A DNA stretch of 64,000 bases, taken from assembly GCA_016715405.1 (NCBI GenBank), contig JADKAE010000014.1, positions 82,678 to 146,677 on the forward strand. The letters are read 5' to 3'. The position numbers and the translations under genes were made by a program. The notes under the pieces were generated by a model. That model worked only from the letters and a program-made list of their open reading frames with translations, did not search any database and was not told the origin of the DNA. Position 1 is the stretch's first letter, and the number at the start of each line of letters is the position of its first letter. This DNA comes from Saprospiraceae bacterium (lineage in GTDB: Bacteria > Bacteroidota > Bacteroidia > Chitinophagales > Saprospiraceae). This document shows, piece after piece, positions 29,301 through 39,537 of the stretch.

Positions 29301-30900
29301 TTATTTTTTATCCGCTGTGATCGCTTCGGGTTTAAGCCACAATTCAATAGTCAGTGCGTTTCGGTAAGGTTATCGGCAACTTCAGCGCCTATGATCATAT
29401 TGTCAAAACGGGAGAGTCCGCTTCCATCTCCCGGATTGGGTATGATCCTCATGCGAAGCGCCTGGTCTACTTGCCCGGTATCACGCTGATTCAGATTGAC
29501 CCGGCGATACCATATCTCATTATCTGAAAAAGAACCCGTTGCGAGCCATTCTATACCGCCTTCTACGACCATATGCACATAACCTTCCGGCGATACCGCT
29601 ATTTTGGGGCGACGGGTACTGGTGAAGCTATGACTGCCGTAGTAATTGGGCGCCGATACTACGCCATCCGGGGAGATTTGACCCAGCGTTGGCCCTGTAG
29701 AGAGGATGATCGCGCCATCATCAAGTGGGTTGATAGCCAGTTGGGGTTCAATTCCCGAATCGATGAACCTTGCGCCGGCGGGAGTGTATTCTACCGGTTC
29801 CGCCAGGAACCCGTTCCCGTTTACGTTGTAATTGACAAACAGCTTGTCGTTATTTGTATTAAAAACGACATAGACGCGGTCGCCTTTGGCGGCCACGGTT
29901 TCCAGGCCGGCGTGGATATTATGTACCGAGCCGGATACTTTAATGGCAGGCGACATGTCGGCGCCTCCATTGGTGGAGTGATTCAAAAAGACGGTTGCCT
30001 GGTTGGCCTCATCAAACCCGGTCCAGATAACCCAAACCTGGTTGCCGTCGGCGGATATTTTTGGAAAATACCCGTTACTGCTACTCAGGGGAAAGAAAGG
30101 ATGGTGCAGTCCGCTGGCAGCAGGTATGGAAATGACCTGGTCGGAAAAGGTATAGCCGCCGTCATTTGAACTCAGAAAATGGTATAGGAAGTCGTAGTTG
30201 GCCCAGTAGCCGACAGACTCGAAGTATATCAGATAAACATAGTTGCCCTCGATGGCGATATTCGCAAAATCGCTGAAAATGCCGGTCTGATCCTGCAAAA
30301 CGGGTATCGTGTCAAATGATGCGCCGTTGTCGGCTGATTTCAGTAAGATCAGCGTCTTTTTAACTCCGCAATACCAGCAATCGTGCGTAAAGCTGATGCC
30401 TACGTTACTACCCTGAGCTGAAATGTGCACATTGTATAAATCTTGCGCTGTAGTAGAATACAGTACTTTTGGCTGTTCAAAACTCTGGCCGCCGTTTGTC
30501 GACCTGAAATACACCAGTTCTTTGGCTGAGCCTGAATTCCAGTTTACCACAATATGTACGTAATTGCCAGAAACCGCAATCCTGTTGTAAGTATTGCTAT
30601 AGTCGAGAGTCCCTTCGAACAACAATTTTGCTATCCCAGCTCGCCATCGTTTGAAGAACGGCGGTAATACAGTTCGTAGTTATTCCAATCCGTTGCCGGA
30701 GCATGCGTAAGCCAAAGGGCATGCACCTCATTGCCGGCTGCGGCAATTTCGGGATGCCAATCCTGTAAATGTGTAGTGATTTCTCCTTCTCCTTCATAAA
30801 GATTCCGAATCCAATTGTAATTGTCCTGGCCTGCTGCAATGGAAGGAAGTAGCAGCGCTGTCACTAAGACCGCCAGCATCGGATGAATTGCCTTCCTCAT
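26374..30900 (-). CDS. Giant secreted protein: BNR-like propeller, LamG, PKD, T9SS sorting tail (three frameshifts)
   Basis: Three frames join into about 1509 residues by adding one base each at 30635-30637, 29368-29369 and 29304-29309. A signal peptide (MLAVLVTALLLPSIAAGQ) starts at 30900. Residues 30-500 hold repeated FRSTNGGQSF, KSADNGASFD and NHSTNGGADM motifs, the Asp-box-like pattern of sialidase-type propellers. A LamG/concanavalin-like domain follows (LTIELWLKPEA, DELRFWDVARTPSQI). Next comes a PKD-like domain (QWDFGNGTQSALVNPAVIYNTPG in part), then long beta modules. The last 80 residues are a type A T9SS sorting domain (LYPIPANNLLTLEM, GIYFLYIS). The protein is likely carried to the cell surface and binds polymers; no catalytic residues were confirmed. 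Confidence 0.75.
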
Positions 30901-31035
30901 GATGATTTGATTTTAAAAAATGAAGAAAGGCTCCCCGCTAAATATCACTCTTGGTGGGAAGTCAGGCCTATTTCACAGTAAGTGCAAGACCATCCCCAAT
31001 TAACCTTATATACATAGATTAATCAATGATAATTA

Positions 31036-33224
31036 TCATTCTTTTATCCACGTTCCATATCCTTTCACGCCATTTATATTCATTTCAAAAATATACATGC
31101 CGGCAGGCCATGAGCCAGTGTCGATGTAGGTATCTGTTATATGGCTTGTTGAAATTTGTTCGATTCTTCGCCCAAAGGAATCGTAAATAGTTAAAATGCT
31201 GTTTTCCAGGCTATTTTTAGTGCGAATTTGTACCTGGTTTTTACCGGGGTTGGGAAACAATATCATTGCAAGGTTTAATGCTGGTTGGTTTATCCCCGTG
31301 ATAGTCAACGGAATACACTCCGATCGTAGGCTGCATCCTGTAGCAGAAGTAATTTGCACCGAGTAGCTGCCGCTTGATTCGGGCGTAAAACTCTGATCCG
31401 TGGCCCCTGAGATGGCTATGTCACCTTGCCCGCAGTCAATCCATTGATAAGTTGCACCGGTTTCCTGGGCAACAAGTGTATTGCCCTGTACCTCGACTGC
31501 TGTGCTGGGCCCGTTGATGATGAGGTGGGTGGTAATCGTGCTGTCGCATCCGTACATATCGGTCAATACTTCTACCAGTGTGGTGCTTGCTTCGTAAAGT
31601 TGGCCGTTATACTGCACAGGCGTGCAAGATACCAGTGTAGTTGTAAGGAAGGTGGGATTATATACGGTTAGGTTGATGAATAACAGACTGTCGCAGCCTT
31701 TGGCATTGACCATTTTTTGAGTGTACATCCCCGTTTGTTCATAGGTCTGGTTGTTAATAGTAAAAGGTCCGCAAGTTTTTATGACCAGTGATTGCTGGGT
31801 AGGTGTACATGGTTGCAATTTTAGAATAAAAGCGTCGAGGCTGAAGTTGGCGGATTGAATGGGGACTGTGCTATTGAAATAAATGGTGCCGGCAAAAGCC
31901 CCCGTTACATAGACGTAGTCGTTTTCGTCGACAGCCAGCCCCCTGCCCGAGTCAAAACCGGTAAATCCGTGTCGTCGGGCATATTGGTATTGGCCTTCGG
32001 CGTCCAACTTTAACAGAAAAATATCGTAATAAGCCGAGCCATAAATAAAACTCTCTCCCGCGCCCGGGTCAAAATCTACAATGCCATAGACATAACCGGT
32101 GACATAAACGCTATGATCGGCGCCCACTGTGATTTTTCCGGCGCTGGCTCTGTTATTTAAAGAGCTCAATTTGCGAAGCCAGATTGGCGTACCGTCCTGT
32201 TGCAGCTTGAATATATAAGCGCCGTACTCGCCCGTGGTGCTGAGATTATAGTCCGTATCCCCAGGGTGAAAAGACACCGTGTGGCTGAATTCTCCGACGA
32301 GATAAATATTTCCCTGTTCGTCGGCGGTTACGCCACGGCCCACATCCCAAGCTGTGCCGCCGAATTGTTTTAACCAATACAAAGCACCAGAATCATTCAT
32401 AGATAAGGCAAAACGTCAAATTGCCCCGCCGATGTGAGTAATAGCCCATCAAAGTCAACGTTTGCGGAAAAACGGCCGGTGAGGGCAATACCTTGTCGGG
32501 CAGCGAACAGATGCCATAACCGGCATCGTCGCCGGTACCTCCAAAGGTTTGAACTAAAAGGAATTGCCCGGAGGAGTCTAATTTAAGTATAAAAATATCA
32601 GTTAAACCCTGAGAATTAGACCAGGATTCTCCAGGGCCCGGATCAAAGTCGGTAAGACCGCTAAAATGCCCTGTCACCCACAAATTGCCACCTGCATCCC
32701 GGCATATGCCAAACCCCTGGTCGTTGGAAGGCGAGCCAATCTGCCGGGCCCATACCAACTGGCCTTGTGGGTCGATTTTGGCAACGAAAATGTCATAATC
32801 GCCAACGGCAGTTAATTCAAAGACGCCAGGGCCGGGGTCGAAATCGACTATTTGTTGGAAAGTACCGGTGATGTAGCTATTTCCAGCGCCATCCATCACT
32901 ACGTCGTAAGCAACCTCGTCGCCGACGCCGCCTATTTGAAGTGCCCAAATATAATTTCCCTGAGGGTCGAGCTTTGAGATGAAGATATCCGACTCGCCAT
33001 TTGAGTTAAGCTGTTGTACTTGCGTGGCGTCCGTCCCGGGTCCATATCCACATATTGTTCAAAAGACCCCACCGTAATCATATTGCCCTGCGCATCTATT
33101 TTGATCGCCTGCCCGATATCTGAATTGAGGCCCCGGAAGGCGCCGACCCAGTCGAAAGCGAGTTGTTGGGAGTGGATAGTCATAGCGACTATACACGAGT
33201 AAGCTATCGAAATAGTTTTTTCAT
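31036..33224 (-). CDS. Secreted SBBP-type repeat protein with T9SS sorting tail (four frameshifts)
   Basis: About 730 residues after adding single bases at 33216-33221, 33035-33037, 32493-32494 and 32410-32413. The reconstructed N-terminus MKKTISIAYSCIVAMTIHSQ is a signal peptide. About seven repeats of the SBBP beta-propeller type follow (DAQGNMITVGSF, GAGNSYITGTF, DAGGNLWVTGHF, DENDYVYVTGAF), each paired with DFDPG and a WARQIG-like strand. After them lie Cys-containing segments (KTCGPFTINNQTY, VSCTPVQYNGQLY) and a type A T9SS domain (LFPNPGKNQVQIRT, GMYIFEM). It is probably a surface-attached or released propeller of unknown ligand. This is the densest cluster of breaks in the window. Confidence 0.75.
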
Positions 33225-33226
33225 AA

Positions 33227-34449
33227 TTAATAAGAAGTAAATAGTTGCTGGTATTTTCCTTTGCTCAGTTCCGTATTAAACGCTTGCCCAATTTGATGGA
33301 TGATCTTGTCATACTGCTCATTATCAGGGTCATAAATATTTTTCATAAATACTAAGTTGTTCTCTTCCTGCTGATACCACAACGCGAATTTTAATTCGCC
33401 GTAAGCAATGTTAATTTCATTGGTACTGTATTCGCTGCCGGGTAGTATATTCTCTTTTGAAAGATTGAGTTGGTTTAAAATAAAATCGGCAAAAGCTTGC
33501 TGCATGTCGATATGCACTGGAGCAAGCGAGTAGACTTTATCTTCGTCGATAAATTCACCCTGCCAATAAGGCAAGCGCTCGAATTGGCGCAATTGCAGGC
33601 GGTATTCTCCGTCAGTTCCTTGTTTCCATTCGAAATAGGTATCAAACCACTCGCGGGTGATGTAGTTGGGGTCCCGCATCCGGGTTTTGGTATGGTCGAA
33701 TGGGAGCGTGTATCCTTTGTCGTCTACATAATTGTAAGGAACCATCGCATAATGGCTCACCACTTTGTTTTTGTCATTGTCCCAATACGTGATATTGCCA
33801 TCAAAAACGATCCACTTTTGTCGGGCGAAAAAGCGATGGCGCCCCGGTGGTTACCCATGAAGTAGTATTCGTCGATGGATTGGTTATTTTGGTTAAACCG
33901 GTACATGCGCAGGTCGGGAATGTGCAATACTACGTGCTGACTGATCATGAGGTAATCGCCGCCGCCGATTGTATCCACGCTATCTCCGGGCTCCCCCATG
34001 AATACCTGGGAAGCCTTCGCCGGTTGTCCATCCTCGGCATCCAACATTTGCATGCCGGCAAAATCGGTGCTCTGTTCGTCCACAGGGATGAGAACCGCTT
34101 TGCCGTCTTTTTCCGATATCAGGTACATACTTTGACTGCCTGCGAGTAGCGTGGGCGTGGGCGCCCCGCCGAGGATGTAAACCCGCCACAAGTGCGAAAA
34201 ACCGGTATTGGACTGTAAGGCCTCAGGAAATACCACGGGTTCGTTTTGGTACAAGATCTGATACCGCAGGTAGGAGTGCGTTACCCGCCGGCCCACGTTC
34301 ATGTTGAAATATTTGCTGTGGTGGGTTTCCATTTGAATGGTAAAAGGCCCGTGTAACACGGTTTTGATTTCTACAGTGGGTTTACCGCCGCAGCCGAGGA
34401 AGGAGAAGATGCTTAGCCAGCCCATAAATTGAAGGATTAAGATACGCAT
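33227..34449 (-). CDS. Lipoprotein, hypothetical (one frameshift)
   Basis: About 407 residues after adding one base to the T run at 33816-33819. The N-terminal hydrophobic segment ends FLGCGG, a lipobox-like site. The first 220 residues include AFSPDKKW followed by VFDGNITYWD, resembling a propeller-blade turn. The rest is alpha/beta with DLILNQ-like helices and no recognised motif. Only two bases separate its stop from the start codon of the SBBP-type gene downstream, so the two are likely one operon. Function unknown. Confidence 0.65.
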
Positions 34450-34457
34450 AGGGTTTT

Positions 34458-34518
34458 TGAATTACGAATTACGAAATTACGAATTACGAATGGTTCAATT
34501 CGTAATTCGTAATTCGTC
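34458..34518. repeat. AATTACG hairpin
   Basis: Tandem AATTACG (left) faces CGTAATT (right) around a short spacer GGTTCAA. It lies between the lipoprotein start and the TonB receptor stop, both on the minus strand. The word is the same as in the right arm at 875-919. Confidence 0.85.
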
Positions 34519-34533
34519 AATCGCAATTATACC

Positions 34534-36974
34534 TCAAATTCCCACCACCAACCCCAACAGCACGTTCGTGCCGGCTTGCGGATACAGCCCCCGATCCACC
34601 AGCGTCTGCTCGCCGAGGATGTATCGGTACGACCAGCCGTTGGTCTCAATCTGTGCGTTGAAGATATTCTGCACCAACAGTGTTAGCCCCAATTCGCGAA
34701 TCAGCGGGGCTGCAGGCGGTAACGCAGGCGGAAGTCGCTGAAAAAGTAGGGGTCCAGCGTATTTTGCTCGTCGGAGGAGTTGTCGAGGTATTGTTTGCCG
34801 ACGTATTTGGCCAGCAGGGCGAGTTGCAGGTCGTGGCGCTGCGCGGCTTTTCTGCCGGCAAACGGCGAGTAAGCCAGTTCGGCGCCGGCCACGAGCGCAG
34901 GTGAAAATGCAAGTTCGGACTGGCTGTAGCGGACTTCCCGCTGCGACACCCAGTTGAAGTCGGCGTCGTAAACGTCCACGTATTCGGTGAAGGCTTCGAC
35001 GATGTTGCGGCTCAGGGTGGCATTGGCGTCGAGGCGCAATTGGGGCGTCATTTGCCAGCCACCGGTTACTTCCAGCCCGAGCCGGTAGGAGCGATCGATA
35101 TTGACCCGCTTGTATTCGCCCACGTCGTTGAGCTGGCCGTTGAGGGCCAGTTGGTCGCGGTAGTACATGTGGTAGGCATTGACGCCCAGGGCCGCTTTGG
35201 GGCCCGACCGGCGGTAGCCGATTTCGGTGTTGTAGAGACGCTCGGGGCGGGGACGATTAGCCGGCGTATTTTCGGTGTAGTCGTTGCGGTTGGGCTCACG
35301 GTTGGCCACGGCAAAGGAGGCATAAGCCGATGCCCGCTCGTTGATCTGCCAGCTGAGACCGGCTTTGGGATTGAAAAAGTGGAGCTGGTCGGTTTGGTCT
35401 ACTACCTGTAATTCATTGTCAATACCCTGGAAAATGTAGTCTACCATGCGATATTGCAAGTCGAGGAAGGCGTTGAAAGCCTTGCTCAGTTGGTAGTTCA
35501 TTTTATAATACATATTAAAATCGCCTTTCCGCGCGTCGTTGTCGTAGTAGCGGTGGCCGGGTTCGCCAAGACCCGCTGTTCTGGCCCAGATTACCTCTCC
35601 GAAGTGCTTGCCTTCGTAAATGCTATAGCCGCCGCCCAAGGTAGCCTGCCAACGGGCGTTAGGCTCATAGTTCAGCGCATAAACCACCCCGTAAAAGTGG
35701 TTGTCGAGCCAGCGGCGGCGCACCAGATCGGAAGTCGTTATGGTGGAGTCTCCGATAACAAAATTAGGCAGTTGGTAGTCGGCTAAGTCCTCTTCTGCTT
35801 TGTACTGCTCGTAGTATCCCTCGCCGCGGGTGTAGTGCAGCGTAGTATTAAAGCGCCAGTGGCGGCCCAGTTCCTGGTTGTACAGCCATTGGTAATGCGT
35901 TTGCCTGTAGTTGTCGACTTCGTTTTCGTAAGGCTCGCCGGGTTTTTCCGTGCCTGCCGAGTTGTAGGTGCGCAGCTCGGGGTCGTCTACATAATCGGCG
36001 GGTACGCCGTTCCAGGCCTGGTAAGTGACTTCGTGCCCCGAAAATACGTTAAAACGCAAGGAGGCTTTCGGCGCCAGATACACCCCCGAGAAATAGTACG
36101 ATTGCAAGTCGGCGCTCGCCCGGTCGATAAAACCGCTGGACGTGACGCGCGACAACCTGCCGTCGAGGGCAAAGCGGTTTTTCAGCAGCCCGCTGCCAAA
36201 TTGTATGTTGCGCTTAAAGGTGTTAAATGACCCGAAGGAGGTATTGAGGGTGGCGTACGCCTCTTTTTGCACACTCGACGTATTGAGGTTGATGGTGGCC
36301 CCAAAAGCCCCGGCGCCGTTAGTGGAAGCGCCCACGCCGCGCTGGATTTGCACGTCCTGCGCCGAACTGGCTATGTCGGGCAGGTCGACCCAATACACGC
36401 TTTGCGATTCGGCGTCGTTGAGCGGAATGCCGTTGATGGTTACGTTGATGCGGGTGGGGTCCGTGCCGCGAATGCGGATGCCGGTATAGCCGATGCCCGT
36501 GCCGGCATCGGAGGTTACCACGGCCGAAGGAGTCATTTGCAGCAAGTAGGGCACATCCTGGCCGAGGTTGTTGCGTTCCAGCTTTTCTTTGGATAAGTTG
36601 GTGTACGTCATCGGCGTATAGGCCCCGGCCCGGGTGGCCGTGACCACCAGGTTGTCGATGCGAATAGAACGGGAGAGGAGTGTAAATTGCACGGTGGCCG
36701 GTCCGCCGGCAGCTACGGTCACTTCTTTTTGGGCCGTTTCATAACCAATGAAAGAGGCTTGTAGCTTGTAGGCGCCCGCTTCCAGTCCCGGCACCGCAAA
36801 ACGCCCCGTTTCGTCGGCTACCGCCCCGGTTCGCGTGTCGAGCACCCATACGTTGGCGCCCGGCAGCGGCGCGCCGTTTTCATCGGTGATAATTCCTGTA
36901 ATTGATATTTGTGCAGCAAGAGATTGCCACAACAAAAAGAAAAGAAAAACAAGCCATGTACCCCTGTTTTGCAT
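34534..36974 (-). CDS. TonB-dependent outer-membrane receptor under TPP control, probable thiamine receptor (one frameshift)
   Basis: About 813 residues after adding one base to the G run at 34705-34708, which restores the final barrel strands (LTLLVQNIFNAQIE, TNVLLGLVVGI). The ATG at 36972-36974 starts a signal peptide (FLFFLLWQSLAAQ). Residues 25-110 are a carboxypeptidase-regulatory-like domain (GIITDENGAPLPGANVWV). The plug (about 125-240, VPYLLQMTPSAVV, IRIRGTDPTRINVTINGIPLND) and a 22-strand barrel follow. A TPP riboswitch heads the transcript, so uptake of thiamine or a precursor across the outer membrane is the likely role, as for riboswitch-controlled receptors known in Bacteroidota. 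The frame is open up to 37250 but that part is leader. Confidence 0.85.
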
Positions 36975-37021
36975 TGCGCTAGGTATTAAACGGTGAACGA
37001 ATCCACCATTCATGGGGCGGA

Positions 37022-37137
37022 ATGGTTGTTGTCGGTTGTCAGTTATCGGTTGTCGGTTAGATTCCAGCCTGTTTCGAGTTTCAGGTTGATAGTTATTCCT
37101 GAAACAGACTGAACCGACAACCGACAACGGACAACGG
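37022..37137. repeat. GTTGTCG / CGACAAC hairpin inside the riboswitch leader
   Basis: Copies of GTTGTCG (37026-37056) face CCGACAA/CGGACAA copies (37113-37137). An inner stem GTTTCAGG/CCTGAAAC lies between them. The whole block sits between the TPP aptamer and the receptor start codon. The word matches ACAACCG at 2845-2865. Confidence 0.8.
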
Positions 37138-37142
37138 CCTTT

Positions 37143-37254
37143 TCCCTTCCCGGCATTACCCGGGCAGGTTCCTGTTCCACAAACACTGGGAACAAAGGGT
37201 ATGATCTCAGACTGCGGCCCGGACATTACCGGTGCCCACAGACACCCCATTGAG
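37143..37254 (-). promoter_or_regulatory. TPP (thiamine pyrophosphate) riboswitch
   Basis: On the minus strand the conserved THI-box blocks occur in order. GGGGTGTC opens helix P2. CTGAGAT (37204-37210) is followed by ACCC. Then GAACCTG leads to GGGTAATGCC (37152-37161) and AAGGGAA. Together these match the pyrimidine- and pyrophosphate-binding arms of the TPP aptamer. It lies about 170 bases before the receptor start, with a -7 element just upstream. In known cases TPP binding lowers expression of thiamine genes. Confidence 0.88.
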
Positions 37255-37264
37255 ATATATGGTG

Positions 37265-37272
37265 CAAAGATA
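37265..37272 (-). promoter_or_regulatory. -7 promoter element (TATCTTTG) for the riboswitch transcript
   Basis: A perfect TAnnTTTG on the minus strand that would start RNA synthesis about at the 5' end of the TPP aptamer. Confidence 0.65.
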
Positions 37273-37343
37273 ACAATCGGGTGGGTTTATAGGTTTATGC
37301 GACTGAAAGGAGTCCCGTACTGACCAAAGGGAAGTCGGGAGGT

Positions 37344-37870
37344 TTATAGGATTAGAACAGCGGTAAGCGATGTTTCGAGCCTTTGCCTGGCGTCGCCGCC
37401 AATTTCCACAAAGGGTGCGTCGAGGGCGATTAATTCCTTTTTATAAAAATCGTATAATTCCTGGCGTTCGCCAATATCGGGATTTTCGCGCAGGGGATCG
37501 AAGGCCCAGGGCAGGTCGGGCCGGCACAGCAGGTGCAGTGCATAGCGATGGGTTTGGCAGGTTTCTTCGATGAGGGGGTGGCAGCGGCCGTATTTGTAAA
37601 GGCTCCATATTTTGATGACCAATGGATCTGTATCGCAAAAAAGCAGGTAGCGGGCTAGGCGATTATGGTTTTGTTCCCAGCGCAATTGGCCTTGCAAAAT
37701 GTCGAGCAGGTCGCATTCCTCGTAAGGGCGGTCTAACAAGGGCAAATAATACCGCGCAAATTCGGGCCCAGGGCGCGCCAAGGCGGCGGGGCCAGGTCGC
37801 GAGCCAGCGTACTTTTGCCGGTCGACTCGGGGCCGGTGATGGCGATGCGGTGTGGGCGATGGGTCTGCAT
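37344..37870 (-). CDS. NadR-like P-loop kinase (one frameshift)
   Basis: About 175 residues after adding one base to the G run at 37788-37791. The Walker A motif is GPESTGKST (residues 13-21), the signature of NadR-type AAA ATPases that phosphorylate nicotinamide riboside. ARYYLPLL, then LARYLLFCDTDPLVIKIW and a C-terminal RQELYDFYK also fit the family. The nucleotidylyltransferase domain of full NadR is absent. It lies upstream of the TPP-controlled receptor on the same strand. In many Bacteroidota such kinases accompany PnuC/PnuT-type vitamin permeases, but none is present here. Confidence 0.82.
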
Positions 37871-37914
37871 AAACCTATGGGCGGTTTTTCTGTTTCATTG
37901 ACAAAAATAAGCCG

Positions 37915-37922
37915 TATTTTTG
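37915..37922 (+). promoter_or_regulatory. -7 promoter element (TATTTTTG)
   Basis: A perfect TAnnTTTG, 33 bases before the ATG at 37955. It decides the start, because the frame is open upstream but that part overlaps the divergent kinase gene. Confidence 0.6.
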
Positions 37923-37954
37923 GGAATCAAAATCAGGTAGCTGCCGGAGGTGTT

Positions 37955-38539
37955 ATGCACGATATTGAACCTTATTACCAGTGGCGCGATCAATATATCG
38001 CGTCGGAAGACAAGCGGTCTCCCTTTTATGGCAGGGAGTACAACGAATTTTATTTCTCCAATAAGGTATACAACCATTATATTCACCCCCAATGGGATGA
38101 ATTCGGCTCTGCCACGTTATACCTAAAGGTGCTGTTTGCCGATTACGAGCAGGGCTGCGCCATCATGGAAATGATCGGCGAATGGAACGATTGCCTGTAC
38201 AACGACGTGATGTACCTGAAACGCGAGGTAATCGACCGCATGGTAGACCAGGGCATCTACAAGTTTATTTTGTTGTGTGATAATGTGTTGATTTTCCACG
38301 GCTCCGACGATTGTTACTACGAAGAATGGTACGACGACATCAAGGACGACGACGGCTGGATTTGCCTGGTCAACACACTGCCCCACGTAGAAGAAGAACT
38401 CGAAGATATTCGCTTGCAGTATTACGTCAATTTCGGCGAGCGGTTTAATGAAATCAACTGGCGGCCGCATACCCCCCAAACGCTTTTCCGCCTCGTGGAG
38501 GCACTGGTGAAGGGGGAGGTGCTGCGGTTGCCGGGGTAA
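37955..38539 (+). CDS. Hypothetical cytoplasmic protein, acidic
   Basis: 194 residues from the ATG at 37955. It is rich in Tyr, Trp and Asp, with no signal peptide. Landmarks are PFYGREYNEFYF, QWDEFGSATLYLKVLF and FHGSDDCYYEEWYDD. It looks like a conserved Bacteroidota protein of unknown function. It is followed by a repeat hairpin and then by era on the same strand, so the two may form one transcript. Confidence 0.7.
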   Translation: MHDIEPYYQWRDQYIASEDKRSPFYGREYNEFYFSNKVYNHYIHPQWDEFGSATLYLKVLFADYEQGCAIMEMIGEWNDCLYNDVMYLKREVIDRMVDQGIYKFILLCDNVLIFHGSDDCYYEEWYDDIKDDDGWICLVNTLPHVEEELEDIRLQYYVNFGERFNEINWRPHTPQTLFRLVEALVKGEVLRLPG

Positions 38540-38544
38540 TATTT

Positions 38545-38628
38545 TGACTGTAAGACTGTACGACTATACGACTGTACGATTTACACTTTTACAGTCTTAT
38601 AGTCGTACAGTCGTATAGTCGTAAAGTC
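38545..38628. repeat. GACTGTA / TACAGTC hairpin ahead of era
   Basis: Left arm 38545-38580 contains GACTGTAA, GACTGTAC, GACTATAC, GACTGTAC. Right arm 38589-38628 contains ACAGTCTT, ATAGTCGT, ACAGTCGT, ATAGTCGT, the complements with an 8-base period. The era start codon follows six bases after the array, so the hairpin is in the era leader. Confidence 0.85.
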
Positions 38629-38634
38629 CAAACT

Positions 38635-39531
38635 ATGCATCATTCCGGTTTCGTCAACATCATAGGAAGGCCCAACGTAGGGAAATCCACACTGCTCAAC
38701 GCCCTGGTGGGCGAGCGCATGTCTATCATCACCAATAAGCCGCAAACCACGCGCCACCGGCTCATCGGGATATTAAATCACGACGACTACCAGATCGTCT
38801 TTTCGGATACGCCCGGTTACGTGGATAACCCGGGCTACAAGATGCACGAAGCCATGAACCGCTACGTGTCTTCCACGTTTGAAGACGCCGACGTGATGCT
38901 GTTTGTCACCGAACCCTCCGAGCGCTATGCCGAAGACGACCCTCTTTTTGAGCGACTGCGGCAGGCTGAAGCCCCCTTGTTTTTGGTGATCAACAAAATT
39001 GACCTGACTACGCCGGAGGAACTCGAGCAACTGGCCACCTGGTGGCAGGAGAGATTGCCATTCCGGGAGACGGTGTCTATTTGCGCGCTGAAACGCATCA
39101 ATACCGATATTGTATTACACCGCATTTTGAAGTACTTGCCCGAAGGGCCCGAATATTACCCCAAAGACCAACTCACCGATCGCCCCGAGCGCTTTTTTGT
39201 GGCCGAAATTATCCGCGAAAAACTGCTGACACAATACGAACAGGAAATTCCCTATTCCTGCGAGGTGTCTGTAGAAGATTTTAAAGACGCTACCACTAAT
39301 AGCGGCGAACCCCTGGCGCGAATCAGCGCAGTTATTTATGTAAATCGAAAAACACAAAAGCCCATTCTGATAGGCAAAGGAGGGGCTTCGATGAAAAAGC
39401 TGGGCACAGAAGCAAGGAAAGCCATCGAAATATTCCTCGACCGCAAAGTATTCCTCGAGCTACACGTCAAAGTAAAAGAAAACTGGCGCAACGACGATTA
39501 TTCGCTGCGCCAGTTTGGATACACTTCGTAA
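38635..39531 (+). CDS. era: GTPase Era
   Basis: 298 residues, the usual Era length. It is an essential GTPase that binds the 3' end of 16S rRNA and helps assemble the small ribosomal subunit. G1 is GRPNVGKST (residues 12-20), followed by the G2 region TTRH, G3 DTPG (about 58) and G4 NKID (about 121). The C-terminal KH domain carries the expected VIYVNRKTQKPILIGKGG region (VNRK, IGKGG). The protein ends VKENWRNDDYSLRQFGY, as in homologues. The ATG at 38635 lies six bases after a repeat hairpin. Confidence 0.96.
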   Translation: MHHSGFVNIIGRPNVGKSTLLNALVGERMSIITNKPQTTRHRLIGILNHDDYQIVFSDTPGYVDNPGYKMHEAMNRYVSSTFEDADVMLFVTEPSERYAEDDPLFERLRQAEAPLFLVINKIDLTTPEELEQLATWWQERLPFRETVSICALKRINTDIVLHRILKYLPEGPEYYPKDQLTDRPERFFVAEIIREKLLTQYEQEIPYSCEVSVEDFKDATTNSGEPLARISAVIYVNRKTQKPILIGKGGASMKKLGTEARKAIEIFLDRKVFLELHVKVKENWRNDDYSLRQFGYTS

Positions 39532-39537
39532 AAAGGA

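Noticed and set aside
37143..37254. Cobalamin riboswitch upstream of the TonB receptor
   Set aside because: The conserved blocks CTGAGAT and GGGTAATGCC in this order are those of the TPP aptamer, and no B12 box was found.
37022..37260. Coding extension of the TonB receptor up to 37250
   Set aside because: The open frame translates the TPP riboswitch and repeat array; the signal peptide starts at 36974.
37622..37954. N-terminal extension of the plus-strand gene at 37955
   Set aside because: It runs antisense over the NadR-like kinase, and a promoter element at 37915 lies inside it.
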